NCBI RefSeq assembly: GCF_022129445.1
Contig: NZ_JADQAQ010000018.1
Location: 1 to 64,000 of the forward strand
Length of the DNA stretch: 64,000 nucleotides
Reading direction: 5' to 3'
Origin: Photobacterium sp. Ph5
GTDB lineage: Bacteria > Pseudomonadota > Gammaproteobacteria > Enterobacterales > Vibrionaceae
The notes below the pieces were generated by a model. That model was not told where the DNA came from and did not search any database. It saw only the letters and a program-made list of their open reading frames with translations. Below, in pieces: positions 46,238 to 55,706 of the stretch. Within the stretch, counting starts at the first letter, position 1, and every line of letters starts with the position of its first letter. Both the position numbers and the translations under genes were made by a program.

Positions 46238-47290
46238 TTACTGAGCTACAGATTCTGCAGCGTCAGCTTGGATTTCAAAACCAGGAGTAGTTACATCTAC
46301 ACGACGGTTTTGAGCACGACCTTCAGCAGTGTCGTTAGAAGCTACTGGATCTAGCTCACCACGGCCTTCGCCTTTAACACGGCTTGCATCGATGTTGAAG
46401 TGCTTCATTAGGTATACAGCTACAGTCTTAGCACGCTCTTCAGAAAGCTTCTGGTTGTAAGCTTCTGAACCACGACTATCAGTGTGACCGATAACAACTA
46501 GTTCTGCGTTAGGGAAGTTAACTAGACGCTGAGCGATAGGCTCTAGACGTGCTTGGTCTTCAGCAGTTAGGCTGTCGCTGTCGAATGCGAAAGGCATTGT
46601 TACAGAGATTGGCTCAACTTGAACAGTTGCTGCTTCAACAACTTCTTCAACTACTGGTGCAACTACTGGTGCTGGAGCGCCCCAACCGTAAACTAGGCTA
46701 ACGCCGTAGTAGTTAGCATCCCAGTTAAACTTAGTATCAACAGGCTCAACTTCCATATTGTGGTAGTGCTGGTATTCAGCACGTGCAGATAGGTTGTCAG
46801 TGAAGTGGTATTCAGCACCTAGACCAGCTGTAGCAATTAGGCTGTCATCACGATCTTTAAGACCAGTTGACTTATCGTGGAAGCGAGAGAACTGCCATGC
46901 ACCACCAACTTTAGTGTAAAGATCTAACTTATCAGTAGCTTGGTAAGTGAATTTACCTACTAGGTCGATAGCTTGTTGTTCAACTTTACCATTGTTGTGA
47001 TCGTCGTCTTGCTTAAGAGTAACTTCGCCTAACCAAGTGTAACCACCTTCAATTGCAAACCATGGAGTTACGTTGTAACCCATAAATAGACCTGCAGCGA
47101 AATCATCACGATCGAAATCTTGACGATCTGAAGGGTTAAAGTGAAGACCATTACCTTGTTTTGCATCGAAATCAGCGTAATGAACACCACCAGCTCGAAC
47201 GCCAGCGTAGAATGGGTTTTCAGTTGCTGCGTTTACTGCACCAGAAATTAGAAGTGCAAGAGGTAAAATCGCAAAACGTGCTTTAGACAT
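46238..47290 (-). CDS. OmpA-family outer-membrane protein (major, paralogue 2)
   Basis: A 350-residue OmpA-like porin-type protein: signal peptide about 1-21, eight-stranded barrel to about 205, Pro/Val/Glu linker, and an OmpA domain with N-Q-K-L-S-E-E-R-A and A-Q-N-R-R-V-D near 320. Codon choice (GGT, CGT, AAC, CTT; few rare codons) is that of a very highly expressed gene. The role is cell-envelope stability, with phage/adhesion functions common in the family. Confidence 0.93.
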   Translation of the reverse strand: MSKARFAILPLALLISGAVNAATENPFYAGVRAGGVHYADFDAKQGNGLHFNPSDRQDFDRDDFAAGLFMGYNVTPWFAIEGGYTWLGEVTLKQDDDHNNGKVEQQAIDLVGKFTYQATDKLDLYTKVGGAWQFSRFHDKSTGLKDRDDSLIATAGLGAEYHFTDNLSARAEYQHYHNMEVEPVDTKFNWDANYYGVSLVYGWGAPAPVVAPVVEEVVEAATVQVEPISVTMPFAFDSDSLTAEDQARLEPIAQRLVNFPNAELVVIGHTDSRGSEAYNQKLSEERAKTVAVYLMKHFNIDASRVKGEGRGELDPVASNDTAEGRAQNRRVDVTTPGFEIQADAAESVAQ

Positions 47291-47815
47291 GTTTTTTATC
47301 CTTTATTTTATGATTGTTGCCACTACAGGTGCTTTTTAGATGCTTAAACTCACAAATACAAACCTAGATTTTGTTTTTGCGGCTGACCTCAAAAAAACAG
47401 GGTTTAATTTAGCAAATAAAAAAACAAAAAGCTATACTAAAATATTTTTTGTAACATTTTAAATTTTTAAATGTCTGTATTTAAAAGATTCATAAATATT
47501 ACAAATAAAAAACAGCATGTATAAAGGTAAATCAATATCACATTTTAATAACAAGGATACTAACATTCACAATAATGAAATATAAACTTTCCAACATTGA
47601 CCGTGTTTATAAATCTATTTTTTATACATAAGTATTCTTAATTAAACAAAATGCCTATTTTCTACACTTAAAAATATAAGCACAACTGATCTAACTTTAT
47701 ATTTCTCTCGTAACTGTAACCTTGTAAAATGCATCTGGCTCAACATGCTTTATTAAAGCCATACAATTATTAACGTTATAACTACTATTGAATTTCACAT
47801 TTAAGCCTAATCATT
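47291..47815. other. Upstream region of major OmpA gene
   Basis: 525 AT-rich bases between divergent genes. AGGAT precedes the ompA start. A long 5' leader would be usual for OmpA genes. No ORF and no clear small-RNA gene recognised. Confidence 0.4.
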
Positions 47816-49285
47816 ATGAATATTTCAGAACGCCGCTCATCAGAAGGCATTAGCCATTCAACTGTTGGTATTATTGGTGGAGGAGTCGCGGGTGCTACGA
47901 TTGCACTTCGTCTTGCTGAACTGGGAATTTCAATAAACCTATTCGAAGAAGGGAGAAGCCTTGTTAATGGTCCGCCTATTTGTCATCTTCATGCAGGCGG
48001 CAATTTATATCGTGAGATTTCCAATCAGCAATGTCTCAACCTGTTAGAGCAGTCGATTGACACGCTTAGAGTGTTTAAACATACAGCAAACATTCGTCCT
48101 ACTGTTATTGCTGTGCCAATCGACGATAACAGTTCAGCCCTAGATCTAATACCTCGCCTAAATTTATTAAAAGACACTTATCAAGCGTTGGTTAAACAAG
48201 ACAATAAAAATAAAGTATTAGGTGATCCTAGTGATTACTTCACTCTCTATTCGCAGCAAGATATAGAAAAATTAAAAAAATTAGATAACCCAACACATCC
48301 AATAACGCCTGATGATTGGATGATCCCTGTCGCCAAATCTCTTCAATTAAATCAATTCAAATACCCTATCGTCATGGTACAAGAATATGGTTTAAGTGTA
48401 TTTCGAATTGCGGCAACTGCATCGCTAGCACTGAAACAAATGGAAAACTGTCATGTATTACTATCAAGTAAAGTGACTGATGCTAAATTTGACCAAGTAA
48501 GTCAACAATGGTTAATCACTTATGAAACTCAAGATAATAAACAGCAATGCACTGTTGATTACTTGATCAATGCTTGCGGATATCGCTCTGGCACCATCGA
48601 TGATTTAGTCCATATTCCACGTGAGCGAATGGTTGAATTTAAAGCCGCTTATGTTACCCATTGGGATCAATGTGAAGGTCAATGGCCCGAAGTGATTATT
48701 CATGGAGAGCGTGGAACGCCAAAAGGCATGGCTCAACTAACACCTTACCCTAACGGCTACTTCCAATTACATGGAATGACGAAAGACATTACTTTATTTG
48801 AAAATGGGCTAGTAACCTCTGATCATTCCTCTGCACAACCAAAGCTTAATGACGATTTTAAAGCAAAATTAAACCGTCAATGGTCTGAAGAGGAAGTGAT
48901 TGAGCGTACAGAAAAAGCGATCAAACATGTCGCACAATACGTTGATACATTTAAAAGTGCTGTTGTTGGCGGAAAACCATTATTTGGCGCTCAGCAAATT
49001 CCAGGGGCAGATGCAACGCTTCGTGCTGCAGATATATCGTTCTCTGGTAACAACTATGCTCGTTCTGAAATTGTAAAAGCATCATCAGCACTATCAGCAG
49101 CAGATGCGATTGTAAGTGAACTCACCACAAAAGGAATCATCACTTCCCATCATGATGACGTAAATACAAGAGAGCAGCTGTTTTCAACAACCTTGCAGTT
49201 AGATAAGCAAGATATACTTGTGAAGGCAGAAAATATTGCCGTTCAGCGCGGTTTTCCTGCGTCACTAGCTCAGCCTATAGGCTGA
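47816..49285 (+). CDS. FAD-dependent oxidoreductase (DAO-type)
   Basis: A 489-residue flavoprotein. The N-terminal FAD-binding GIIGGGVAGATIALRLAE is near 18-35, followed by an E-E-G-R and a DAO-type central domain. The substrate is unknown. ADATLRAADISFSGNNYAR near 400 is a C-terminal FAD-contact region. No signal peptide. No strong ribosome site precedes the ATG. Single gene. Confidence 0.83.
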   Translation: MNISERRSSEGISHSTVGIIGGGVAGATIALRLAELGISINLFEEGRSLVNGPPICHLHAGGNLYREISNQQCLNLLEQSIDTLRVFKHTANIRPTVIAVPIDDNSSALDLIPRLNLLKDTYQALVKQDNKNKVLGDPSDYFTLYSQQDIEKLKKLDNPTHPITPDDWMIPVAKSLQLNQFKYPIVMVQEYGLSVFRIAATASLALKQMENCHVLLSSKVTDAKFDQVSQQWLITYETQDNKQQCTVDYLINACGYRSGTIDDLVHIPRERMVEFKAAYVTHWDQCEGQWPEVIIHGERGTPKGMAQLTPYPNGYFQLHGMTKDITLFENGLVTSDHSSAQPKLNDDFKAKLNRQWSEEEVIERTEKAIKHVAQYVDTFKSAVVGGKPLFGAQQIPGADATLRAADISFSGNNYARSEIVKASSALSAADAIVSELTTKGIITSHHDDVNTREQLFSTTLQLDKQDILVKAENIAVQRGFPASLAQPIG

Positions 49286-49294
49286 TAGTCCATT

Positions 49295-49363
49295 ATAAAA
49301 AACCGCAATGTCTAATCTTATAGTGTCATTTCACTGTAAAATATCAACATTGCGGATTTTTTG
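49295..49363. terminator. Bidirectional terminator with nested hairpin
   Basis: CCGCAATGT (49303-49311) pairs with ACATTGCGG (49347-49355), and TATAGTG/CACTGTA forms an inner stem. A-run before and T-run after. Confidence 0.8.
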
Positions 49364-49409
49364 ATGCTATTCTCAGCACCAATTAAAACCTTGATGAAGG
49401 TTAACTCAT

Positions 49410-50102
49410 TTACCCATTAATTTTCTTATTAAGCGTAGCTAACGACTGTTTTAACTGGCTTTCTTGTGCTTTTAACGTATTAAGCTTCTGCTGAAGAGCC
49501 TCATAATTATCACAGTCTTTTTGTGATACCCAGTTCCAGCTATTACCGGATTTAAACTCAGCACATGCTTTTTTTGCTTTTTTTATCTCTGGGTTAAGTG
49601 CCACTATTTGCTTTTGAACTACAGCTAAATCATGCTGTGTCTTTGATTTTTGTTCAAACAACACATTTGAATTATCGATCACTTCTTTTTGCTGCTTGGC
49701 TTTAGTCTTTAATGCAACGACTTCTTTATTGAGCTTCTTTTTTGTCACGACTAGTTTTTGGGTTGTCTCTTGCTGCTTTTGAATATTAACTAATTGCTCC
49801 GTTAATTGCTTAAGCTGAGCTTTTTGTTTATCTAACTGCAAATTCAGAGCATCTAGCTTTTGATTAGAGCTTTCAACAAGTAACGCTTTCTCATCTGTTA
49901 ACTGTTTAACAGATAACTTTTCTTTATTGAGTTCGTCAACCACTGACTGATAGTCACTTTTTAACGTACTATATGCCATCGTCACAGGTACATTATTATA
50001 ATGTTGTATACCTGCGCCCAATACACCACCAATCAATAGTCCAAGAAGTAACGACAATTTCCAGTTAAGTTTTGTAGTTTTGTTTGTAGTACTACTCGAC
50101 AT
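49410..50102 (-). CDS. Membrane-anchored long coiled-coil protein
   Basis: A 230-residue protein of no recognised family. After a basic N-terminus (KTTKLNWK), one membrane helix (about 14-33, with GGVLGAG) anchors a long coiled coil (about 50-165) very rich in Lys, Gln and Leu. A compact region with two Cys (ACAEF, KDCDNY) near 180-200 is followed by a final coil. A periplasmic or cytoplasmic tether is possible. It is a single gene, convergent with the FAD enzyme. Confidence 0.7.
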   Translation of the reverse strand: MSSSTTNKTTKLNWKLSLLLGLLIGGVLGAGIQHYNNVPVTMAYSTLKSDYQSVVDELNKEKLSVKQLTDEKALLVESSNQKLDALNLQLDKQKAQLKQLTEQLVNIQKQQETTQKLVVTKKKLNKEVVALKTKAKQQKEVIDNSNVLFEQKSKTQHDLAVVQKQIVALNPEIKKAKKACAEFKSGNSWNWVSQKDCDNYEALQQKLNTLKAQESQLKQSLATLNKKING

Positions 50103-50401
50103 ATTTTTCTCCTAAACATACCAACAACAGTGTATTTATAATTTTTGTTATTCTCTTAATGTGTAATTTAACACTTTACATGTAACCAATTGTCATATTT
50201 TTAGAAAGGTTTTGAGTAACCTCACTTCGTTACATCTAATTAGAGAGCTTATCAATAAATCTAGATTGCTGTCTCAAAACTAATAATGTGTATCACAAAT
50301 AATAGATCCTGTTGTTAGCTACATTTTGATTTGCCATAAGCACTAGTGTTTAAAGTAGAAAGCAAAATGTTGTACTCGATTTACACTGATGTTATGTCTA
50401 T
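50103..50401. other. Divergent intergenic region
   Basis: 299 AT-rich bases between divergent genes. No gene. It contains a small GTAAC/GTTAC pair near 50215-50235. Confidence 0.4.
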
Positions 50402-50956
50402 ATGGTGCACGCTATGATTACACCACTACTTTTTCTTACTGTCTCAGCGTTTTCAACGCCTCTGCTTGAAAATTCAGCTTATATTCAAAACAACTCTGCT
50501 TGTACGTTACGTATAAAAGAAGAGCGATATCAAGATAAGATTGTTTTGGCACTCTCATCAAATTATCATAGTAATTTTGATATAAAAATATACCATTTCA
50601 ATGACTTATCTGCACCATCTAGAGGAAAGTTAACACAAGAACCTATCTTCAATAAAACTAAAGCAGACATTAAATACTTAGTCGATCATAACCTTTTTAA
50701 GCGTATTGATAATAATAATGTTATCTATAGCACAACTATTGCTAATGATAATGTCAGCCCAAGATTATTCATCGATACTTTTCGATCTCACGGGAATCGT
50801 TCACGTATTTCTATAGAGGGACTTGAGCACCCTCTTTCGTTTGTTGCCGATCATAAACAAGCACAAGCGTTCTATAATTGTACGGATAGCTATACAACAA
50901 AAACTGATATATTGGCTAAAAAAACAACGTCACTATCCGTATTTAATAACAACTAA
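50402..50956 (+). CDS. Secreted hypothetical protein
   Basis: A 184-residue protein with a short signal peptide (hydrophobic residues about 4-19) followed by a beta-rich domain with two Cys (near 34 and 160). No membrane helix beyond the signal. I do not recognise the family. Start at ATG 50402 or ATG 50414; both keep the signal sequence. A nested inverted repeat lies just downstream, between this gene and ligE. Confidence 0.6.
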   Translation: MVHAMITPLLFLTVSAFSTPLLENSAYIQNNSACTLRIKEERYQDKIVLALSSNYHSNFDIKIYHFNDLSAPSRGKLTQEPIFNKTKADIKYLVDHNLFKRIDNNNVIYSTTIANDNVSPRLFIDTFRSHGNRSRISIEGLEHPLSFVADHKQAQAFYNCTDSYTTKTDILAKKTTSLSVFNNN

Positions 50957-50964
50957 ATATTCTT

Positions 50965-51046
50965 AATACAGATTATATTGTTGATTTGTGTATTATCTCG
51001 AAAAAATTTAGAGTGACAACACAATAATACGATATGAATCTGTATT
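50965..51046. repeat. Nested inverted repeats between secreted protein and ligE
   Basis: Outer arms AATACAGATT (50965-50974) and AATCTGTATT (51037-51046); inner arms GTATTAT (50990-50996) and ATAATAC (51024-51030). All pairs are perfect. No T-run follows. Confidence 0.55.
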
Positions 51047-51112
51047 GATATTTTCCATTATCACAACTGTCTAATACCTTATTATAACTGATTATAATTT
51101 GGAGGTTAGGCG

Positions 51113-52057
51113 ATGATAAACCTACTTACTGCTGCTGAAATCCCCTCAAATAAACATCTTAATTTTTTAAATAAACCTCTCTCACCTATCGCAGCATTGG
51201 TCATGCTCACACTTTCATTTTCTGCGCAATCAACCCCTGAATTAATGAAAGCTAACGCATTGGATTTACAGCATCTTAATGACAAGAACAGTGTTGTTGA
51301 TGATATAGAATTCCCTGTCAGTGAATATCTCGTTAGTGAAAAACTTGATGGAATTAGAGCTTATTGGAATGGTACTCAGCTTACGACAAAATCTGGTAGA
51401 CAAATCCATGCTCCAAAGTGGTTTATAAAAAACCTACCCGCAATAGCGCTTGATGGGGAATTATGGCTACAACGCGGTAAATTCCAAGCGCTAACTCAAA
51501 TCATCATGGATCATATCCCTAATGAAGAGGCATGGCGTAACGTCAAGTATATGGTATTTGATTTACCTGCGTCAGATTTACCTTTTGAACAACGCTATAA
51601 CACCTTAGTCAAACTTATCGAGACTCATAGTACAGTTCCAAACAATGTTCTTTATCTGGTTGAACATAAACGTATCAACGAAATCAGTATTCTTATGCAA
51701 TGGCTAGATATTGTTGTTAATAATCACGGGGAAGGTTTAATGCTTCAACATATTAATAACTACTATGTCGCAGGCAGAACAAATAAGTTACTAAAACTCA
51801 AACAACATCAAGATGCTGAAGCAATTATTATTGCTTACGAAGAGGGAAATGGAAAATATCAAGGATTAATGGGATCTGTTTGGGTAAAAACAGCCAATGA
51901 TAAAACCTTTAAGATAGGAACAGGCTTTACCGAACAACAACGCAAAAACCCTCCCCCAGTTGGCACTACAATTCAGTTTCGTTACAACGGTTATACCGAT
52001 CGAGGTATTCCACGGTTTGCTCGTTTTAGCCGAGTAAGATTATCGCCAGACACGTAA
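51113..52057 (+). CDS. ligE: Exported ATP-dependent DNA ligase (LigE-type)
   Basis: A 314-residue minimal ATP-dependent DNA ligase. Adenylated Lys77 in EKLDGIRAYW (motif I), DGELW near 114, a motif IV-type GEGLMLQ near 212, and LLKLKQHQDAEAIII (motif V). An OB-fold domain follows. A hydrophobic segment at about 23-38 (LSPIAALVMLTLSF) is the export signal, as in periplasmic LigE proteins. It is preceded by an unusually long 22-residue N-terminal extension; GGAGG 7 bases before ATG 51113 supports that start. Confidence 0.88.
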   Translation: MINLLTAAEIPSNKHLNFLNKPLSPIAALVMLTLSFSAQSTPELMKANALDLQHLNDKNSVVDDIEFPVSEYLVSEKLDGIRAYWNGTQLTTKSGRQIHAPKWFIKNLPAIALDGELWLQRGKFQALTQIIMDHIPNEEAWRNVKYMVFDLPASDLPFEQRYNTLVKLIETHSTVPNNVLYLVEHKRINEISILMQWLDIVVNNHGEGLMLQHINNYYVAGRTNKLLKLKQHQDAEAIIIAYEEGNGKYQGLMGSVWVKTANDKTFKIGTGFTEQQRKNPPPVGTTIQFRYNGYTDRGIPRFARFSRVRLSPDT

Positions 52058-52294
52058 CAACATAAAAGCTCAGTGTTTTTATCTAAAATAAGCATAATTA
52101 ACTACTAGGTATAAATAAGAACTCTCTTTTCCAATAATTTCGCTGTATTGTTTTGTTTACTGTTATATCAACGATAAAGCTCAAGCAAGTTGCTGTCTAT
52201 TCGTTACACTTAAATTATCCAGTTCAAGCCGTTATAACGATTCACCTCTTAATACAAAATCAATAAAGAGGTGATAAAACACAAGGAGCTTGGG

Positions 52295-53404
52295 ATGAAT
52301 ATACAGACACAACCCATGCATCGTTATATAGATCACCGTGGTAATTTAATCGCTCCTCTTCCTGAGTGGGCTAATGATACATTACTACAACAATTTTACC
52401 GCGATATGGTTTTAGTTCGTCACTATGATAAAAAAGCAATTGCCTTACAAAGAACAGGAAAGTTAGGTACTTACCCTTCACATCTTGGCGCAGAAGCAAT
52501 TGGTATCGCGATTGGTTCTGCTATGCAATCAACCGATGTGCTTGCGCCTTATTACCGTGACATGCCCGCATTATGGGCGCGTGGTATAAGTATGTTACAG
52601 AACTTGCAATACTGGGGTGGCGATGAATTAGGTAGCGATTTCCCCTCAACATCCCCCGATATTTCACATAACGACGATATGCCATTTTGTGTGCCAATTT
52701 CAACACAATGCACTCATGCTGTTGGTATAGCAGCTGCTATGAAAATCAAAGGATTACATAGAGCAACCGTTGCTACTTGTGGTGACGGAGCAACCTCAAA
52801 AGGTGATTTCCTTGAGTCACTTAATTGCGCGGGTGTATGGAATATCCCCTTAGTGTTTGTAATCAACAATAATCAATGGGCGATCTCTGTACCACTGCAT
52901 CTACAATGTCATGCCGAACACTTAGTCGATAAAGCCAAAGGCGCAGGAATAAAAGGTATCATGGTTGATGGCAATGATATTGTTGCCATGTACGATGCCC
53001 TTCTGCAAAGTTTAGATCAGGCACGAAAAGGCAAAGGTGCCACATTAATAGAAGCAGTAAGTTATCGCCTATGTGATCATACAACTGCTGACGACGCCTC
53101 TCGTTATCGTGAAGATGAAGAAGTCAAACAAGCATGGCAATTCGATCCTATTTCTCGATTAAAGACCTATTTAATCAATCAAAATTTATGGTCAGAAGCC
53201 GAAGAGTCACAATGGTTAGACATTTGCCATCAGCGTATTAACCAAGCCGTTGAACAATACCTTGATCTCACTGTACAAGCGCCAGAATCAGCATTCGATT
53301 ATCTTTACGAGAAAACTGATCCCGATCTGCACTATCAACGCGACGCGCTTATCAATAAAGCGATGCGAATGGAGAAGCAAAATTCAGGAGGGAATAATGG
53401 CTGA
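52295..53404 (+). CDS. 2-oxo acid dehydrogenase E1 alpha subunit
   Basis: A 369-residue ThDP-binding subunit of an alpha2beta2-type E1. ThDP motif GDGATSKGDFLES near 165 with V-I-N-N-N-Q-W, and E-A-V-S-Y-R-L-C-D-H-T-T-A-D-D near 255 (the phosphorylation-loop region of mammalian E1). It decarboxylates pyruvate or a branched-chain 2-oxo acid, with E1beta and E2. AAGGAG is 7 bases before ATG 52295. It overlaps E1beta by 8 bases. Confidence 0.9.
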   Translation: MNIQTQPMHRYIDHRGNLIAPLPEWANDTLLQQFYRDMVLVRHYDKKAIALQRTGKLGTYPSHLGAEAIGIAIGSAMQSTDVLAPYYRDMPALWARGISMLQNLQYWGGDELGSDFPSTSPDISHNDDMPFCVPISTQCTHAVGIAAAMKIKGLHRATVATCGDGATSKGDFLESLNCAGVWNIPLVFVINNNQWAISVPLHLQCHAEHLVDKAKGAGIKGIMVDGNDIVAMYDALLQSLDQARKGKGATLIEAVSYRLCDHTTADDASRYREDEEVKQAWQFDPISRLKTYLINQNLWSEAEESQWLDICHQRINQAVEQYLDLTVQAPESAFDYLYEKTDPDLHYQRDALINKAMRMEKQNSGGNNG

Positions 53405-54380
53405 TATTACATTAATAGAAGCAGTTAACCTCGCCCTTCACTATGAAATGCAGCACGATCCTAATGTCGTTATTTTGGGTGAAGACATTGGTGAAAACGG
53501 TGGCGTTTTTCGCGCAACACTCGGCTTAAAACAAGCTTTTGGTTGTAAACGTGTTATTGACACCCCCTTAGCAGAGTCATTAATCGCCGGTGTCACTGTT
53601 GGTATGGCATCACAGGGGCTTCGCCCTATTGCTGAATTTCAATTTCAAGGCTTTATTTTTCCAGCAATGGAACATCTAGTCTGTCATGCAGCAAGACTAA
53701 GAAATCGTACTCGTGGCCGCTTAACCTGCCCTGCTGTTTTTAGAGCCCCTTTTGGTGGTGGTATACATGCCCCGGAGCATCATTCTGAAAGTATCGAAGC
53801 AATGTTTGCCCATATTCCGGGCTTAAAAGTTGTGATCCCTTCTTCACCGCAACGAGCTTATGGATTATTGCTCGGCGCGATTCGCAGTAACGATCCGATC
53901 TTATTCTTTGAGCCCAAACGGATTTACCGAACCGTTAAATCACATGTCGAAAATAACGGTCTCGCTTTACCACTTGAGCAATGTTTTACATTAAGAAAAG
54001 GGACTGATATCACCCTAGTTACTTGGGGCGCTTGTGTGGTCGAATCACTTCAAGCAGCAGAGACCTTATCTCATCATGGCATAGAACTTGATGTTATTGA
54101 CTTAGCCAGTATCAAACCTATCGATATGGCTACCATTACTGCATCACTCGAAAAAACAGGCCGCTTATTAGTGGTGCATGAGGCAGCAAAAACCTGTGGT
54201 GTTGGTGCAGAGATCATTACAAGAGTGGCTGAAAGCGCGATGTGCTTACTGAAAGCACCGCCTAAACGCCTAACAGGTTTTGATACCATCATGCCTTATT
54301 ATCGTAATGAAGATTATTTTATGATCCAACACGATGACATTGTAAATGCCGCTCGTGAACTCATGGAGGGTTGGCAATGA
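53397..54380 (+). CDS. 2-oxo acid dehydrogenase E1 beta subunit
   Basis: A 327-residue E1beta: EDIGENGGVFRAT near 25, PLAES near 55, EFQFQGFIFPA, and C-terminal transketolase domain with VHEAAKTCGVGAEI. The frame runs back to 53250 inside E1alpha, but AGGAGGG at 53386-53392 and family length support ATG 53397. It overlaps E1alpha and E2 by a few bases, so the three are translationally coupled. Confidence 0.92.
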   Translation: MADITLIEAVNLALHYEMQHDPNVVILGEDIGENGGVFRATLGLKQAFGCKRVIDTPLAESLIAGVTVGMASQGLRPIAEFQFQGFIFPAMEHLVCHAARLRNRTRGRLTCPAVFRAPFGGGIHAPEHHSESIEAMFAHIPGLKVVIPSSPQRAYGLLLGAIRSNDPILFFEPKRIYRTVKSHVENNGLALPLEQCFTLRKGTDITLVTWGACVVESLQAAETLSHHGIELDVIDLASIKPIDMATITASLEKTGRLLVVHEAAKTCGVGAEIITRVAESAMCLLKAPPKRLTGFDTIMPYYRNEDYFMIQHDDIVNAARELMEGWQ

Positions 54381-55579
54381 AAGCATTCACATTACCCGAT
54401 CTTGGTGAAGGTCTGGCTGAATCAGAAATTGTGCAATGGCATATTAATATTGGCGATACCGTGAAAACCGATCAAGTGGTCGTCACCGTAGAGACAGCAA
54501 AAGCAACGGTTGATGTTCCTGCACCGTATAGTGGAAAAATTGTGCATCGTTATGGTAACGAAGGTGATGTTATTAATATTGGTCAATGCTTGCTAGAAAT
54601 TGATGAATTACTCTCGAATACTTCAAGCGTACAACCAGAGAAAATCAATACAAGCTCTGAAAATCACACATCCCCTTCGACTACTGTTGTTGGAAACATC
54701 TCCCAACTTGATAAACATGTTGATATTGATCCTATCTATGATGATGCAAATCAAACCGTTAATTTACATTCTATTGCTAATCAACATCATCCATTAATTG
54801 CGACCCCTTCTGCGCGTTTATTAGCACAGAAATTAGGTGTCAATATTAAAGAAATAACAGGCTCTGGGGCTAATCACTTAATTCTTGATAATGATGTCTA
54901 TCTTGCTTACCAACAACAAATACCAGGGACTGAACTCTTAAAAGGATCGCGCCGCAATATGGCAAAAAATATGACGCTATCGCACCATGATGTCGCTTCA
55001 GTTACTATTACTGAAGAGGCACATTTATATCACTGGCAAAAAAATGACGACATAACGGTCAGCCTAGTTAAAGCGATCAATAACGCCTGCCATATAGAAC
55101 CCGCACTTAATGCATGGTTTGATGCGGAAACAATGACAAGATGTTTACATAAAACCGTTAATATCGGTATTGCAGTGGATAGCAGTCATGGTCTGTATGT
55201 GCCAGTGTTACATCATGCAGAACAATATCATCAGGAAGGTATACGACGTTGGATTGATCGTACCGCTGCCAGTATTCGCAGCCGGAAAATAGATCGCCAC
55301 CAGCTACAAAAAGCAACCATAACACTTTCTAACTACGGTGCTATTGCCGGTATTTATGCCACTCCAGTTGTGACACCGCCACAAGTTGCCATTATTGGTG
55401 CTGGGCGGATCATGGATAAAGTGGTTATGGAAGGTGAACGCGTAAAAACCATAAAAGTACTGCCCCTTTCTATTACCTTTGATCATAGGGCATGTACGGG
55501 GGGAGAAGCCGCGCGATTTATTAAGGCACTAGTCAATAGCTTAGAAAGTCCACCTTGTGACAACATTGAATCATCATAG
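54377..55579 (+). CDS. 2-oxo acid dehydrogenase E2 acyltransferase
   Basis: A 400-residue E2: lipoyl domain (1-80, lipoylated Lys42 in ETAKATVD), a linker, a peripheral subunit-binding domain (about 135-175, ATPSARLLAQKLGV), and a catalytic domain from about 190. The C-terminal signature reads DHRACTGGEAARF: His370 and the Gly are in place, but the usual Asp before Gly is Thr374. It starts at ATG 54377, overlapping the E1beta stop (ATGA). No E3 (lipoamide dehydrogenase) gene follows; the genome's shared E3 would be used. Confidence 0.9.
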   Translation: MKAFTLPDLGEGLAESEIVQWHINIGDTVKTDQVVVTVETAKATVDVPAPYSGKIVHRYGNEGDVINIGQCLLEIDELLSNTSSVQPEKINTSSENHTSPSTTVVGNISQLDKHVDIDPIYDDANQTVNLHSIANQHHPLIATPSARLLAQKLGVNIKEITGSGANHLILDNDVYLAYQQQIPGTELLKGSRRNMAKNMTLSHHDVASVTITEEAHLYHWQKNDDITVSLVKAINNACHIEPALNAWFDAETMTRCLHKTVNIGIAVDSSHGLYVPVLHHAEQYHQEGIRRWIDRTAASIRSRKIDRHQLQKATITLSNYGAIAGIYATPVVTPPQVAIIGAGRIMDKVVMEGERVKTIKVLPLSITFDHRACTGGEAARFIKALVNSLESPPCDNIESS

Positions 55580-55613
55580 CGTGATAACAATTGCTTAGAA
55601 TAGCGTTACTAAC

Positions 55614-55641
55614 ATATTGTTACATCAAACAATAACAATAT
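55614..55641. promoter_or_regulatory. 9-bp inverted repeat upstream of cytochrome c
   Basis: ATATTGTTA and TAACAATAT are separated by 10 bases. It lies after the E2 stop and about 66 bases before the cytochrome start. It could be an operator or a weak terminator; no T-run. Confidence 0.35.
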
Positions 55642-55706
55642 ATTGCATAGTATAAACAACAGCTTATGATAGTAGTTATCTCTCATTTTGCAGTCATATA
55701 AAAACT

